Source: Candidatus Melainabacteria bacterium
Lineage (GTDB): Bacteria; Cyanobacteriota; Vampirovibrionia; Obscuribacterales; Obscuribacteraceae
Direction of reading: 5' to 3'
Assembly (NCBI GenBank): GCA_016212515.1
Contig: JACRFZ010000123.1
Span: 1-45,995, forward strand
Length of the DNA stretch: 45,995 nt
Shown: positions 16,190 to 24,372 of the stretch, piece after piece
Numbering within the stretch: the stretch's first letter is position 1
How the letters are laid out: each line of letters opens with the position of its first letter
Notes under the pieces: generated by a model
Seen by the model: only the letters and a program-made list of their open reading frames with translations
Told to the model about the DNA's origin: nothing
Databases searched by the model: none
Program-made: the position numbers and the translations under genes

Positions 16190-17191
16190 ATGCTCCCGTA
16201 CTTTTTTGCAGCGTTTGCCGCCTTTGCCGTTTATGCCGCTTTGCAGGCGGCAGTGATTGTCACCTATGGCTTTGACTTCAACGGTCTGGTAGGTGGTTTG
16301 ACCGGCCGGCAGGGTCTGGGAATCTATTGTACCGACCTGGTGGTGGCCTTTCTCAATTGCAGCGGTTGTGCCCTTACGGTCTTATTGGGTGTCAGTTTGA
16401 CGCCGCGCCTCAGACAGAAGAATAAAGGCGTCATGGCTGCCGTGCTCTCACTTGCCGTGGCGGTAGTGCAATTGGCCTGCCTGGCCGTGGTCTTTTCCTA
16501 TGGTTCCGCCATAGGCTCCCAGAGCATGCTGCTTTCTGTTGTATATTACGGCGGACTTTTGACTACCGGTGCGGTCTGTTGCTTCCTTTACGAGCGCCTC
16601 AACGCCGTTTTTCTGGCCCAGAAGCGGGAAGCCCTGGAAAAACTGGCTGAACCATCTCTCTACACCCAGGCCCTGGCCCGTCTGGAGCGCCGCCCTGATG
16701 CCCTGCCTTTCGCCACACTGGAACAGGCTGAGACCGTGGCTGCCGGTTCCATATCGGACGGCGGTCGGCCCCATGTAGCCGCCCTCGAGCTGCCGGTTTC
16801 CACCCTGGAAGAGGGCGAACCCATAACCTTCTTTGATTTTGATCTGATTTTGTTGGAAGATGAGCTATTGCGCATGCGGCCCGATCAGAGTGCCTATATT
16901 TCCGCTATGCGTCTGGGCATTGCCATCGAAAAAGACCAGGGCTATGCCAATTGCCGGGCCCGTAACTTCACATTTTGCCAGCTCATGAAAGATGTGGCCA
17001 TGCGCCTTTCCGTTACCGGCGGTGATAGCGACCAGTGGAGCGATATCGCTTCCGATTTGAGTTCTTACGGGCAAGTTTCTATGGAACAAAGGCGCCTGGT
17101 TGTCAGGGAAATGGAAATGCTGCTTCTGGATCTGGCCGGTACGGTGGGCAAGAAGCGCAGCGAAAAGGAACCGAACCTGATCACGGTTTAA
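16190..17191 (+). CDS. four-helix membrane protein with cytosolic domain, unknown function
   Basis: 333 residues. The first 145 hold four hydrophobic segments (LPYFFAAFAAFAVYAALQ, VVAFLNCSGCALTVLLGVSL, VMAAVLSLAVAVVQLACLAVVF, SVVYYGGLLTTGAVCCFLY). The remaining 190 residues are soluble, with a possible linker (about 145-200) and a helical C-terminal domain (about 230-315). No family is recognised. There is no clear ribosome-binding site at ATG 16190, but an upstream promoter fits this start. Confidence 0.65.
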   Translation: MLPYFFAAFAAFAVYAALQAAVIVTYGFDFNGLVGGLTGRQGLGIYCTDLVVAFLNCSGCALTVLLGVSLTPRLRQKNKGVMAAVLSLAVAVVQLACLAVVFSYGSAIGSQSMLLSVVYYGGLLTTGAVCCFLYERLNAVFLAQKREALEKLAEPSLYTQALARLERRPDALPFATLEQAETVAAGSISDGGRPHVAALELPVSTLEEGEPITFFDFDLILLEDELLRMRPDQSAYISAMRLGIAIEKDQGYANCRARNFTFCQLMKDVAMRLSVTGGDSDQWSDIASDLSSYGQVSMEQRRLVVREMEMLLLDLAGTVGKKRSEKEPNLITV

Positions 17192-17234
17192 GACCGGCAC
17201 GGGCATTAAAAGGAAGTTATTGAGGTGAGCCGCT

Positions 17235-17726
17235 CTAAGGCGCGCTGGTTTCCCCTACCTTGTCAAGGATGGCGATGAACTCATTGCGGAAAGTGGCAAT
17301 AATCCTGCGCAGTTCCGATTTCTGGCACTGGCAGATGACGCCGCCGCCGCCTGCACCCATGAAGGCCGTCAATTCAGGCACCTCTACCAGGGACTGATCG
17401 CCCGGGTAGGAGGCGAATTCCTCCAGCCATGATATGGGTGAGCTGAGGAAAATATGATCGCGCTTGGCATAGGGATGCTTGAGCTCGGTAATTTGCCCGT
17501 CCGGAGTCATGTAACGCAGACCCCCTGCCACGATACGATACTTGGGCAGACCGTGATCTTCGGTCTGATAATAGGCCACGGCGTTTTCGTAACCCTGCAG
17601 CTCACTTGCCAACCAGAGCAGTTTCTCGTCGGCAATCTTGCCCCGCAATTCGGGCAAGGCCTGAGGAAGAGCCTGGTTGAAGGAGATTTGACCTGAAAGA
17701 AGTTGATTTTTGAGTTGCTGAAACAC
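17235..17726 (-). CDS. AbiTii-domain-like protein
   Basis: 163 residues, soluble. The N-terminal 70 residues resemble the AbiTii domain: a Leu-rich amphipathic start (MFQQLKNQLLSGQISFNQAL), a helix with DEKLLWLASELQGYEN and then LPKYRIVAG, matching the family pattern of WxxxELxGY followed by PxYR. AbiTii domains were named from phage abortive-infection proteins and often occur as adaptor or N-terminal modules of defence proteins. The C-terminal half (about 85-160) has a Gly cluster (MGAGGGGVICQCQ) and a final amphipathic helix. No effector domain is visible. It is flanked by housekeeping genes. Confidence 0.6.
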   Translation of the reverse strand: MFQQLKNQLLSGQISFNQALPQALPELRGKIADEKLLWLASELQGYENAVAYYQTEDHGLPKYRIVAGGLRYMTPDGQITELKHPYAKRDHIFLSSPISWLEEFASYPGDQSLVEVPELTAFMGAGGGGVICQCQKSELRRIIATFRNEFIAILDKVGETSAP

Positions 17727-17986
17727 TGTACCTATCCTGCTGCTCCTGCTGCGGCTCCTGCAAAAGCCATGCCGTTAGAAATATTCTCGGGCCTCGGTCC
17801 TGATAGTAAATCCCCGGGGGGTAGTTCTTTTGTTCCACGGCCGCTTCTATTTTAGCGCCGCCTGGAAAACTTTCTTGAAGTGCAAAGATTTTCTTGCATG
17901 AGAGAACCGCACGGGAAAAGCCGGGTTGAAGCTGACATAATCTGGTTTGACGGTTTCAATGAGCACCGTTTGGAGGCAAGATCTGC

Positions 17987-19084
17987 ATGACCACCGCAGA
18001 TGCAACTCAAAGAGGGGCGGAACAGGCAAATTCCGCCAGACAAAATTCCCCTCAGACCGGGTCTGATCCTGGTGCTGTTCCTGATTTGATTCAGATTGCA
18101 GCGCCGGTGGCTCATGAGATGCAGTTGGTGGAAGAGTGGCTGACCACCAATTTGATTGACGACAGTGCCTTCGTGGGGGAACTGCTCTCTCAACTTTTTC
18201 AGGCCGGGGGCAAGCGTATTCGCCCTCTCATTTCTTTGCTTGCCTCTGCTGCTTCTCTCACTGATGAGAAAGTCGACCCTCATCACAGCAAAATGTCGCG
18301 CCTGCACATTATTCTGGCTGTGCTTACCGAACTGATTCATGCCGCCAGTCTGGTGCATGACGATGTCATCGATGCTGCCGACGTCCGGCGCGGGCATGCC
18401 ACCGTCAATCGCCGGTTCAACGACAAAATGGCCGTCTTGCTCGGTGACTTGCTCTTCGCCCAGGCTTCCATTTGCCTGGCTCGCATCATGAATCCCTCTG
18501 TGGTGGGAGTTTACGGTCAGGTGCTGGGAGATCTTTGCTCCGGCGAGATCAGCCAAATGCGCCAGCAGTTTTCTTTAAAAGTAGACTTTGATGCTTATGT
18601 GCAAAAGTCCATCGGTAAGACGGCTTCCTTGATTGCCGCCGGTGCCCATTGCGGCGCTATTCTCAATGCCCGCTCCAATGAAGTAATACAAGCTTTGCAC
18701 CAGTACGGCACCAATCTTGGTATTTGCTTTCAGATCGTTGATGACCTCCTTGATGTGACGGGCTCTGCTGCAAAAACCGGTAAGCCTGTGGGCAGTGACC
18801 TGAAGAATGGTTTGTTGACTGCTCCTTCTCTTTTCATTCTTGCCCGTGGTGACGAACTGTCCGACCGCTTCGCCGAGTTGGTCAAGACTCGCAAGGTGGA
18901 AAACGAAGAGGGCTTGAAGGAAGCCCTGACCATTGTGGAAGAGGGCGGCGGCATCGAGAAGACAAAAGAATTAGCCGGTGCTTATGGTTTGAAAGCCCGG
19001 GACGCTCTCAATATACTGCCGCCAACACCGGCCCGGCAGTCGCTTTCAGATATTGTCGATTACGTGCTGGTGCGCTCAAGCTAG
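17987..19084 (+). CDS. long-chain trans-polyprenyl diphosphate synthase
   Basis: Condenses isopentenyl diphosphate units onto an allylic primer to make the side chain of a respiratory quinone or a similar polyprenol. 365 residues. Both Asp-rich motifs are present: DDVIDAADVRRG (about 125-136) and DDLLDVTG (about 249-256), plus GKRIRPL (about 74). Residues just before the first motif are small (HAASLVH), which in this family allows long products, so C35-C50 is likely. About 40 N-terminal residues are low in complexity. ATG 17987 has GGAGG 10 nt upstream. It heads a run of five genes ending in lepB. Confidence 0.92.
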   Translation: MTTADATQRGAEQANSARQNSPQTGSDPGAVPDLIQIAAPVAHEMQLVEEWLTTNLIDDSAFVGELLSQLFQAGGKRIRPLISLLASAASLTDEKVDPHHSKMSRLHIILAVLTELIHAASLVHDDVIDAADVRRGHATVNRRFNDKMAVLLGDLLFAQASICLARIMNPSVVGVYGQVLGDLCSGEISQMRQQFSLKVDFDAYVQKSIGKTASLIAAGAHCGAILNARSNEVIQALHQYGTNLGICFQIVDDLLDVTGSAAKTGKPVGSDLKNGLLTAPSLFILARGDELSDRFAELVKTRKVENEEGLKEALTIVEEGGGIEKTKELAGAYGLKARDALNILPPTPARQSLSDIVDYVLVRSS

Positions 19085-19126
19085 CAGGTAAGCAGAGATT
19101 TTCGTGGAACGGGCGTCAATTGCAAG

Positions 19127-19888
19127 ATGACTTTCAGTAGCCGAACAAATTCATACGCTTCTTACGGTCAGTCTTTTCTGCCGGTTGATCTGAGCTTGAA
19201 AGAGCAACTGGTGCTTGTTTTCGGCGGCAGTCGCGCAGCCTATCTGGAATTGTTGAAAATACTGGATAGCGGTGCCCGGGTACAGCTTGTGGCCAAAGTG
19301 GCCGTCAGTGAAATTCAGGAATTGCTCTTGACCCATGCCGGTCGCTTGACCATGACGCGTCTGGATCCTCTCGAGTTCATTAAGGACGCCCCGCTCCCTT
19401 CTCTGGTTCTGGTTTTTAGTCTGGCGGCGGAAGTGGAAACGGCCCTGGTGGAGCATTACCGAAAGCTTTCCGTACCCTTGTTTGTGCAATACCGGCCGGC
19501 CCTCTCTGACTTTTCCCTTCCCACTTATCTCAAACGCGGTCACTTGAAAGTGGCGGTGCACACCGATGGAGTCCTGCCCTGTTTTGAGCAGATTCTGCTG
19601 GACCGTCTGGAAGAGTCTATGCAGTCTGATTTCGATCGCATGACCATCTTCATCAGTCAATTGAGAGAAAAGACCGACGAATTGCTGGTTGGCAAGGAAG
19701 AATGCCGTGCACCACTGATGGCGGCATTGGAAGGCAGTGAAGACTTTCTCATGGCTTTGAGTCGCTCCAGTTTTGATGAAGCTCTGCGTATTTATTCAGA
19801 GCGGGCTCGCCTATTCCTGGCCCAGAGAAATGGCGGCGAGGCCCTTGCCGAATCAGGGAGCGATGGTGATGACAGCCACGGTGGATGA
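19127..19888 (+). CDS. precorrin-2 dehydrogenase (CysG-N/Met8)-like protein, diverged
   Basis: 253 residues. The start LPVDLSLKEQLVLVFGGSRAAYLELLKIL (written in parts: LPVDLSLKEQ, VLVFGGSRAA) and the later LKVAVHTDGVLPCFEQILLDRLEE match the siroheme-synthase N-terminal family, which oxidises precorrin-2 with NAD and may insert iron. It is diverged. The nucleotide loop is GGS rather than GGG, and the family stretch NVVDDP, which carries the catalytic Asp, reads VQYRPALSDF, so the Asp is not evident. The position directly before ccs1 and ccsA suggests a tetrapyrrole or heme role in cytochrome maturation. The C-terminal 25 residues are Gly/Ser/Asp-rich and overlap the next gene by 20 nt. Confidence 0.75.
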   Translation: MTFSSRTNSYASYGQSFLPVDLSLKEQLVLVFGGSRAAYLELLKILDSGARVQLVAKVAVSEIQELLLTHAGRLTMTRLDPLEFIKDAPLPSLVLVFSLAAEVETALVEHYRKLSVPLFVQYRPALSDFSLPTYLKRGHLKVAVHTDGVLPCFEQILLDRLEESMQSDFDRMTIFISQLREKTDELLVGKEECRAPLMAALEGSEDFLMALSRSSFDEALRIYSERARLFLAQRNGGEALAESGSDGDDSHGG

Positions 19889-21257
19889 GATGGAAACTGC
19901 AGCGGAGCCTACGGAGAAAACTGTGCCGTCTCAAGCTGAGGGCAAAAAACAGCGCCGGATTTCTCCCCTTGCCTCGGTGCAACTTTCGGTCTTTCTTATG
20001 ACCCTGATGGCTGCCACTATTCTGCTTGGGGCCTGGTGTCCGCAAGAAGCGCAGGTGGGTCAGGAAAAAGTATTTGAAGCTTTCGATCGCTCCACGGCCG
20101 AGTTCCTGGTCAGGTCCGGCATCACCGATATCTTCCATTCGCCCTGGTTTTTGACCATCACTGCTCTCATGACGGTAAATATGGTGGTGGTGAGCTTTCA
20201 GCGGGTTTTTCCGAAACTCAAGAGCTATAACCGAGAGATGCCTTTCTTCGGCGGCAAAGAGATTGGCAAGCTGGCTTGCAACCGGAAACTTTACTTGCGA
20301 GCCGGCAGTCAGACGGCAGTGCTCGGCCAATTGACGGCTGCACTCACCAGGCTTGGCTATAAAGTAAAGTTCTCCCAGGGGCAGGGTTTGAAAGCCGAAT
20401 TCGGCCGCCTCGGTCGCCTTGCTCCCACTGTTACCCATATCGGCTTGTTGAGCCTCCTCACTGGTGTAACCATTACTTCCTGGACTGGCTTCAACGGCTT
20501 CAGACCGGTGCTTTTGGAAGAGTCTTTGAATTTTGACGACGCCAAGCATGCCGGCCTCTGGATTGGAAAAATGCCCGCCTGGACTGTGAAAGTTGTTTCA
20601 ACGAGACGGGAAAACTATCCTACCGGTGAGGCCAAACAGTGGTTCAGCGTGCTTTCGGTGGTGGACAAGGACGGTAAGGTCCTCAAAACCCAGGAAATTT
20701 CCGTCAACAATCCCCTCAGTTATGAGGGCGTTGATATCTATCAATCGAGTTGGGGGCTGGATCAACTTGTAGTTTCCTTCAACGGTCAGAAACGCAAGCT
20801 CGGTCTTAATTCCATGGGGCAGAAGTATGCCGCCTTCCTGCCGCTGGATACGGATACGGTTTTGATTATGTCCCTTTCGTCGGAAGGCAAAGAACTGAGA
20901 GTTTTTGCCAAGCGCAAAGAATGGGAGGCGCCCAAACTTCTGGGGGTGGTGCCCCTGAGCCGCACTTTGAAATTGGGTGGCGTGGATATGGTCTTCGAGA
21001 AAGTCTTGCCGGTAACCGGCTTGCAGTACAAGTGCGACCCCGGCTTGCCCGTCACTTACGGGGCCTTTCTTATTATCATGGTGGGGGTCTTATTAGCTTC
21101 CATTCCGCACCGGCACTTATGGTGCGCCATCGAAAGCGAGGGTGAGTCGCAGGCACTTTTTATCGGAGGCACTTCCCGCAAGGCGAAGGTGGGTTTCGAA
21201 CGCAGTCTGGATAAGCTTATTGAGGACCTAGGTCCCTTTAAGGAGGAGTTGAAATGA
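19869..21257 (+). CDS. ccsB: cytochrome c biogenesis protein Ccs1/ResB (System II)
   Basis: With CcsA it forms the System II heme exporter and cytochrome c synthetase in the membrane. About 462 residues. After an acidic and basic N-terminus, the first helix is VQLSVFLMTLMAATILLGAWCPQ, the second FLTITALMTVNMVVVSFQRVFPKLKS, the third near THIGLLSLLTGVTITSW, then a large extracytoplasmic domain (about 190-400) with SYEGVDIYQSSWG, a family marker, and a last helix YGAFLIIMVGVLLASIP. AGGGAG (19855-19860) is 8 nt before ATG 19869 and decides this start; ATG 19863 would be too close to it. The gene overlaps the CysG-like gene and ends overlapping ccsA. Confidence 0.9.
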   Translation: MTATVDEMETAAEPTEKTVPSQAEGKKQRRISPLASVQLSVFLMTLMAATILLGAWCPQEAQVGQEKVFEAFDRSTAEFLVRSGITDIFHSPWFLTITALMTVNMVVVSFQRVFPKLKSYNREMPFFGGKEIGKLACNRKLYLRAGSQTAVLGQLTAALTRLGYKVKFSQGQGLKAEFGRLGRLAPTVTHIGLLSLLTGVTITSWTGFNGFRPVLLEESLNFDDAKHAGLWIGKMPAWTVKVVSTRRENYPTGEAKQWFSVLSVVDKDGKVLKTQEISVNNPLSYEGVDIYQSSWGLDQLVVSFNGQKRKLGLNSMGQKYAAFLPLDTDTVLIMSLSSEGKELRVFAKRKEWEAPKLLGVVPLSRTLKLGGVDMVFEKVLPVTGLQYKCDPGLPVTYGAFLIIMVGVLLASIPHRHLWCAIESEGESQALFIGGTSRKAKVGFERSLDKLIEDLGPFKEELK

Positions 21258-22270
21258 CCGACCTACAGATGACATTGACCAATACAGCCGGGGTTTCCTC
21301 GGTGATGTCGCTCTGGGTCTTTATTGTTTCCAATTTCACCGGCAGCAAAAGCCGCTTGAAAGAACGCTCCATCAAACTGGGCAACTGGGTGATGCTGATT
21401 GGCTTCCTTTGCCTGTCTGCGGCCATTATCACGCGCGGAATTGAAGCCGAGCGTTTTCCCCTTTCCAACTTGTATGAGTCTTTGCTCTGGTTTGCCTGGG
21501 CCACCATGGGTGGTTTCATCTATGTTTCCCGCGCCTATGGCATCTATCAACTGGGTTGGCTGGCTTCCCTTACCGCCATCATCTTCTTCTTCTACGGCAA
21601 CTGTCTGCCCCAGAGCCAGCACGACATAATGCCCCTGGTGCCGGCCCTGGTCAGTTATTGGCGCTGGATCCATGTGCCGCCCTTGATTGTCTCCTATGCC
21701 ATGTTCTTCCTGGCTGGTCTTTCCGGGCTTTTGAATCTTTATCAAAGTGGTCGCAAGGTCACCCTCGGAATTATGATTCTCACCATCGCCATGGCTTCCA
21801 CCGCCATCGGGCTGGGCACTTTCTCCGACAAGGTGGAAGTGTATATTTTGCAGTTGATGTTTGTGGGTAGTTCTCTGGTGGGTACGGTACTGGGTTTTCT
21901 TTCTCTCAAGAAAGTCGACGCCGCCAAAAGTGCCGATACTGAAGCCGTGAAGCGGGCGGCCATGTACGATGACGTCGGCTATCGCTGTGTGGCTGTGGGC
22001 TTCCCTCTTTTGACCTTCGGCATCATTACCGGCGGGCTCTGGGCTAATCATGCCTGGGGCAGTTACTGGTCCTGGGATCCGAAGGAATCTATGGCTCTTG
22101 TCACCTGGCTGTCCTATGCCGCCTATATCCACTTGCGCATCCAGCGCGAACTGAGTGCCGAGAAACTGTCGGTGGTGGCGGTACTGGGTCTGCTTTTGAC
22201 CCTTCTCACTTATCTGGGCTTTAACTCTCTCGGCTTCGGCGGCTTGCACTCCTACGGCAAAATCAAATAG
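21254..22270 (+). CDS. ccsA: cytochrome c biogenesis protein CcsA/ResC (heme handling)
   Basis: 338 residues with about eight membrane segments. It binds and presents heme at the outer face of the membrane for ligation to apocytochrome c. The Trp-rich heme-binding motif is clear: GLWANHAWGSYWSWDPKE (about 257-274), followed by SLGFGGLHSY at the end. Conserved His residues flank it (WIHVPPLIVSYAMFF at about 140 and the late LHSYG). The ATG overlaps the ccs1 stop codon (ATGA), so the pair is translationally coupled. Client: the c-type cytochrome encoded at 28063 is one candidate. Confidence 0.95.
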   Translation: MTDLQMTLTNTAGVSSVMSLWVFIVSNFTGSKSRLKERSIKLGNWVMLIGFLCLSAAIITRGIEAERFPLSNLYESLLWFAWATMGGFIYVSRAYGIYQLGWLASLTAIIFFFYGNCLPQSQHDIMPLVPALVSYWRWIHVPPLIVSYAMFFLAGLSGLLNLYQSGRKVTLGIMILTIAMASTAIGLGTFSDKVEVYILQLMFVGSSLVGTVLGFLSLKKVDAAKSADTEAVKRAAMYDDVGYRCVAVGFPLLTFGIITGGLWANHAWGSYWSWDPKESMALVTWLSYAAYIHLRIQRELSAEKLSVVAVLGLLLTLLTYLGFNSLGFGGLHSYGKIK

Positions 22271-22277
22271 GCCCGCC

Positions 22278-22964
22278 ATGAAGGCTTCTGGTCTTCTAGT
22301 GAAGCAGTCTTTAGTGCTCTTGCTGGGCTTGATCACTCTGCTTGTCGTGGTGCGGATTGCGGTCGAAACAAGATACATTCCGTCTACTGCTATGGCACCC
22401 ACCCTGGTGCCCGGGGATCGCGTCTTGGTCTATAAACTCGCCTCCATGCTTTCCGGTGAGTATAAAAGAGGTGAGGTGATTCTCTTTTATCCACCTGCCA
22501 GCGAACTGGGTTTGAAACGGCTGGACTTCAATTGGCTGCACTTTATGGGCACACTTACAGGTCTTACCATCTTTCGGCAACAGCCTCTCTTTATCAAAAG
22601 GGTCATAGCCGTGGCCGGCGAGACGGTGGAAGTAAAGCCCGGTGAGGGCGTTTTTGTGAACGGTCGTTTGTTGAGCGAGCCCTATGTAGCTGAGCCGGCT
22701 TCTTATAAACTGAAGGAACTGGCTGACCTGGGCGGGGTAAATGCCGTCGGCGCCACCATTCAGCCCTGTGCCGGGCAGAAGACGGCCATCGTGGTTCCGG
22801 CCGGAACTTGTTTTGTACTGGGCGATAATCGCAATCAAAGTTCGGACAGTCATGTCTTTGGATTCGTGCCCACCGCTTCGATTATGGGCAGGGCGGTGCT
22901 GCGCTTCTATCCGGACATCAAAGACTTGAGCCCTCCTGAATATAAGATGAAAGACAGCCTCTGA
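22278..22964 (+). CDS. lepB: signal peptidase I homologue with Ala at the nucleophile position
   Basis: Signal peptidase I cleaves export signals at the outer face of the inner membrane. 228 residues with one N-terminal membrane helix (SLVLLLGLITLLVVVRIAV). Box B, normally IPSGSMxPTL with the Ser before Met as nucleophile, reads IPSTAMAPTL here; the codon is GCT (Ala). The general base Lys is intact (LFIKRVIAVAGE), as are the box C-E features (FVLGDNRNQSSDSHVFGFVP). So this looks like a signal peptidase with the nucleophile lost, or displaced to the neighbouring Ser or Thr. It starts 7 nt after ccsA and ends the operon. Confidence 0.9.
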   Translation: MKASGLLVKQSLVLLLGLITLLVVVRIAVETRYIPSTAMAPTLVPGDRVLVYKLASMLSGEYKRGEVILFYPPASELGLKRLDFNWLHFMGTLTGLTIFRQQPLFIKRVIAVAGETVEVKPGEGVFVNGRLLSEPYVAEPASYKLKELADLGGVNAVGATIQPCAGQKTAIVVPAGTCFVLGDNRNQSSDSHVFGFVPTASIMGRAVLRFYPDIKDLSPPEYKMKDSL

Positions 22965-22979
22965 AGGAGACTGTCTTTC
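22949..22979. terminator. terminator overlapping the lepB stop, between convergent genes
   Basis: A 9-bp perfect stem (GAAAGACAG / CTGTCTTTC), extendable by CTC/GAG across a C-A mismatch, lies between lepB and the convergent sigma factor gene. The T-tract is short. Confidence 0.5.
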
Positions 22980-23003
22980 ACTGTCGCGCCGTTACCTGGG
23001 AAC

Positions 23004-23993
23004 TTAGCTTTCCAGGTAATCTTTCAGTTGAGCACCGGCATCGGATTGTCTCAAGAACCTCAGGGCCTTGATTTCAATCTGTCTGGTGCGTTCTCTTGTG
23101 ATACCCACCAGTTTGCCGACCTGTTCCAGAGTGCGGGGTTTGCCGTCATTCAAGCCGAAACGCAAGATGATGATTTCTCTTTCTCTTGGTGTGAGCATGG
23201 AGAGCACACCTCTGATGTCCTGGGACATCAGATTTTGCGAAGCGGAGGCTTCCGGTCCCTGTCTCAGTTCGTCTTCCACCACCTCGGCCAGTGAATTGTC
23301 GTCTTCCTCGCCGTAGGGAGTATCAAGTGATAGGGGCGAGCGGTTGGCCGCCAGAATATCCCTTACTTTCTCGATAGTGGTGCCCATTTCCCTAGCCAGT
23401 TCTTCCAGGGTCGGTCTGCGGTCGAGATCCTGGGAGAGTTTTCTGGTCACTTTGCGCAGGTTATTGATGGTTTCAACCATGTGCACCGGCACGCGAATGG
23501 TGCGCGACTTGTCGGCAATGGCCCGGGTGATTCCCTGCCTTACCCACCAGGTGGCATAGGTGGAGAATTTGTAGCCCCTTTCCGCATCGAACTTCTCAGC
23601 CGCTCTGATCAGTCCGAGGTTGCCTTCCTGGATCAAGTCGAGCAGAGGCAGACCACGGTTTTGATATTTCTTGGCGATGCTCACTACCAGGCGCAAATTA
23701 GCTTGCACCAACTTGTGCTTGGCCAGTGCGTCACCCATCTGAATTCGGCGCGCCAACTCAATTTCTTCCCTGGCATTGACCAGGCTGATGCGACCGATGG
23801 AACGGAGATAGAACTGCACCGGATCTTCACCGGGGGTGCTGATTAGCCGTCCCCTGGCTTCCGGTTTCTCGTCGTCCTCGTCGAGTTGTTGCTCCTCAAA
23901 GATTACTGCCGGTTCTTGCAGGTCTTCCTCGAGTTCGTCCTCAAAGGCGATGTCGTCGTATGCGAATTTCTTTTGCGCTGCTTTTCTTGCCAT
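23004..23993 (-). CDS. rpoD: primary (group 1/2) sigma-70 factor
   Basis: Directs RNA polymerase to promoters. About 329 residues. Region 1.2 is DPVQFYLRSIGRISLV (about 52). Region 2 has LVQANLRLVVSIAKKY and GNLGLIRAAEKFD...KFSTYATWWVRQ for -10 recognition and melting. Region 3 is around RTIRVPVHM..INNLRK. Region 4 has LTPREREIIILRFGL and TLEQVGKLVGITRERTRQIEIKALRFLR for -35 binding. There is no region 1.1, only an acidic stretch of about 45 residues (FEDELEEDLQEP). ATG 23993 is chosen; the frame extends to a TTG at 24089 but that part has no conserved character. The -35 and -10 elements seen elsewhere in the window fit this factor. Confidence 0.93.
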   Translation of the reverse strand: MARKAAQKKFAYDDIAFEDELEEDLQEPAVIFEEQQLDEDDEKPEARGRLISTPGEDPVQFYLRSIGRISLVNAREEIELARRIQMGDALAKHKLVQANLRLVVSIAKKYQNRGLPLLDLIQEGNLGLIRAAEKFDAERGYKFSTYATWWVRQGITRAIADKSRTIRVPVHMVETINNLRKVTRKLSQDLDRRPTLEELAREMGTTIEKVRDILAANRSPLSLDTPYGEEDDNSLAEVVEDELRQGPEASASQNLMSQDIRGVLSMLTPREREIIILRFGLNDGKPRTLEQVGKLVGITRERTRQIEIKALRFLRQSDAGAQLKDYLES

Positions 23994-24372
23994 TTTGTCT
24001 TGCGGCTCTGGCCGCTGGTTGGGGTGCCTGTTATAAGTGCCTGCATGTACTTGGGCATGTTTTGGCATGCCAGAAAGCCGGCCCCTCAATGTAGGGGCTG
24101 TTCAGGAAATTGCTTTGTTGCTCTCACCTCTGAAGGTGACGCCCCTCTTAATTAAAATGTTCCAACATATCACTTGGAAACCGGGTAAACCCTAGATTAG
24201 GTTTGGGTTAAAGAAGTTAACGTGGCGGCAATGTGGGCTGGACCGCAAGCAGCGACTGCCTTGCCCGGGGGCGGGCGCCGGAAACTTCCGGCTGCTGACC
24301 GGAAATACTTCGACATAAATGAGAAAAGACCTCCGGTCTGAAACCGGAGGTCTTTCCTTTGGAGTTCTATAT
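23994..24372. other. intergenic region upstream of the sigma factor gene
   Basis: No gene is seen in these 379 nt. The distal part carries the ylqD terminator (24325-24355). The rest should hold the rpoD promoter on the - strand. I see only weak -10-like elements there and small hairpins (CACCT ctga AGGTG near 24126; GCCGGAA ac TTCCGGC near 24280). Confidence 0.4.
24325..24355 (-). terminator. intrinsic terminator after ylqD
   Basis: A perfect 13-bp stem (AAAGACCTCCGGT / ACCGGAGGTCTTT) with a 5-nt loop. On the - strand it is followed by TTTTCTCATTT. It lies about 18 nt beyond the ylqD stop. Confidence 0.85.

Noticed and set aside
19773..19868. Upstream extension of Ccs1 by 32 residues within the CysG-like gene
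   Set aside because: The extension has no conserved features and the Shine-Dalgarno AGGGAG at 19855-19860 fits ATG 19869.
21263..22402. 379-codon open frame on the - strand, antisense to ccsA and lepB
   Set aside because: It is opposite an unmistakable ccsA gene, is rich in His, Gln and Gly with no domain pattern, and lacks a ribosome-binding site. It is a codon-bias shadow.
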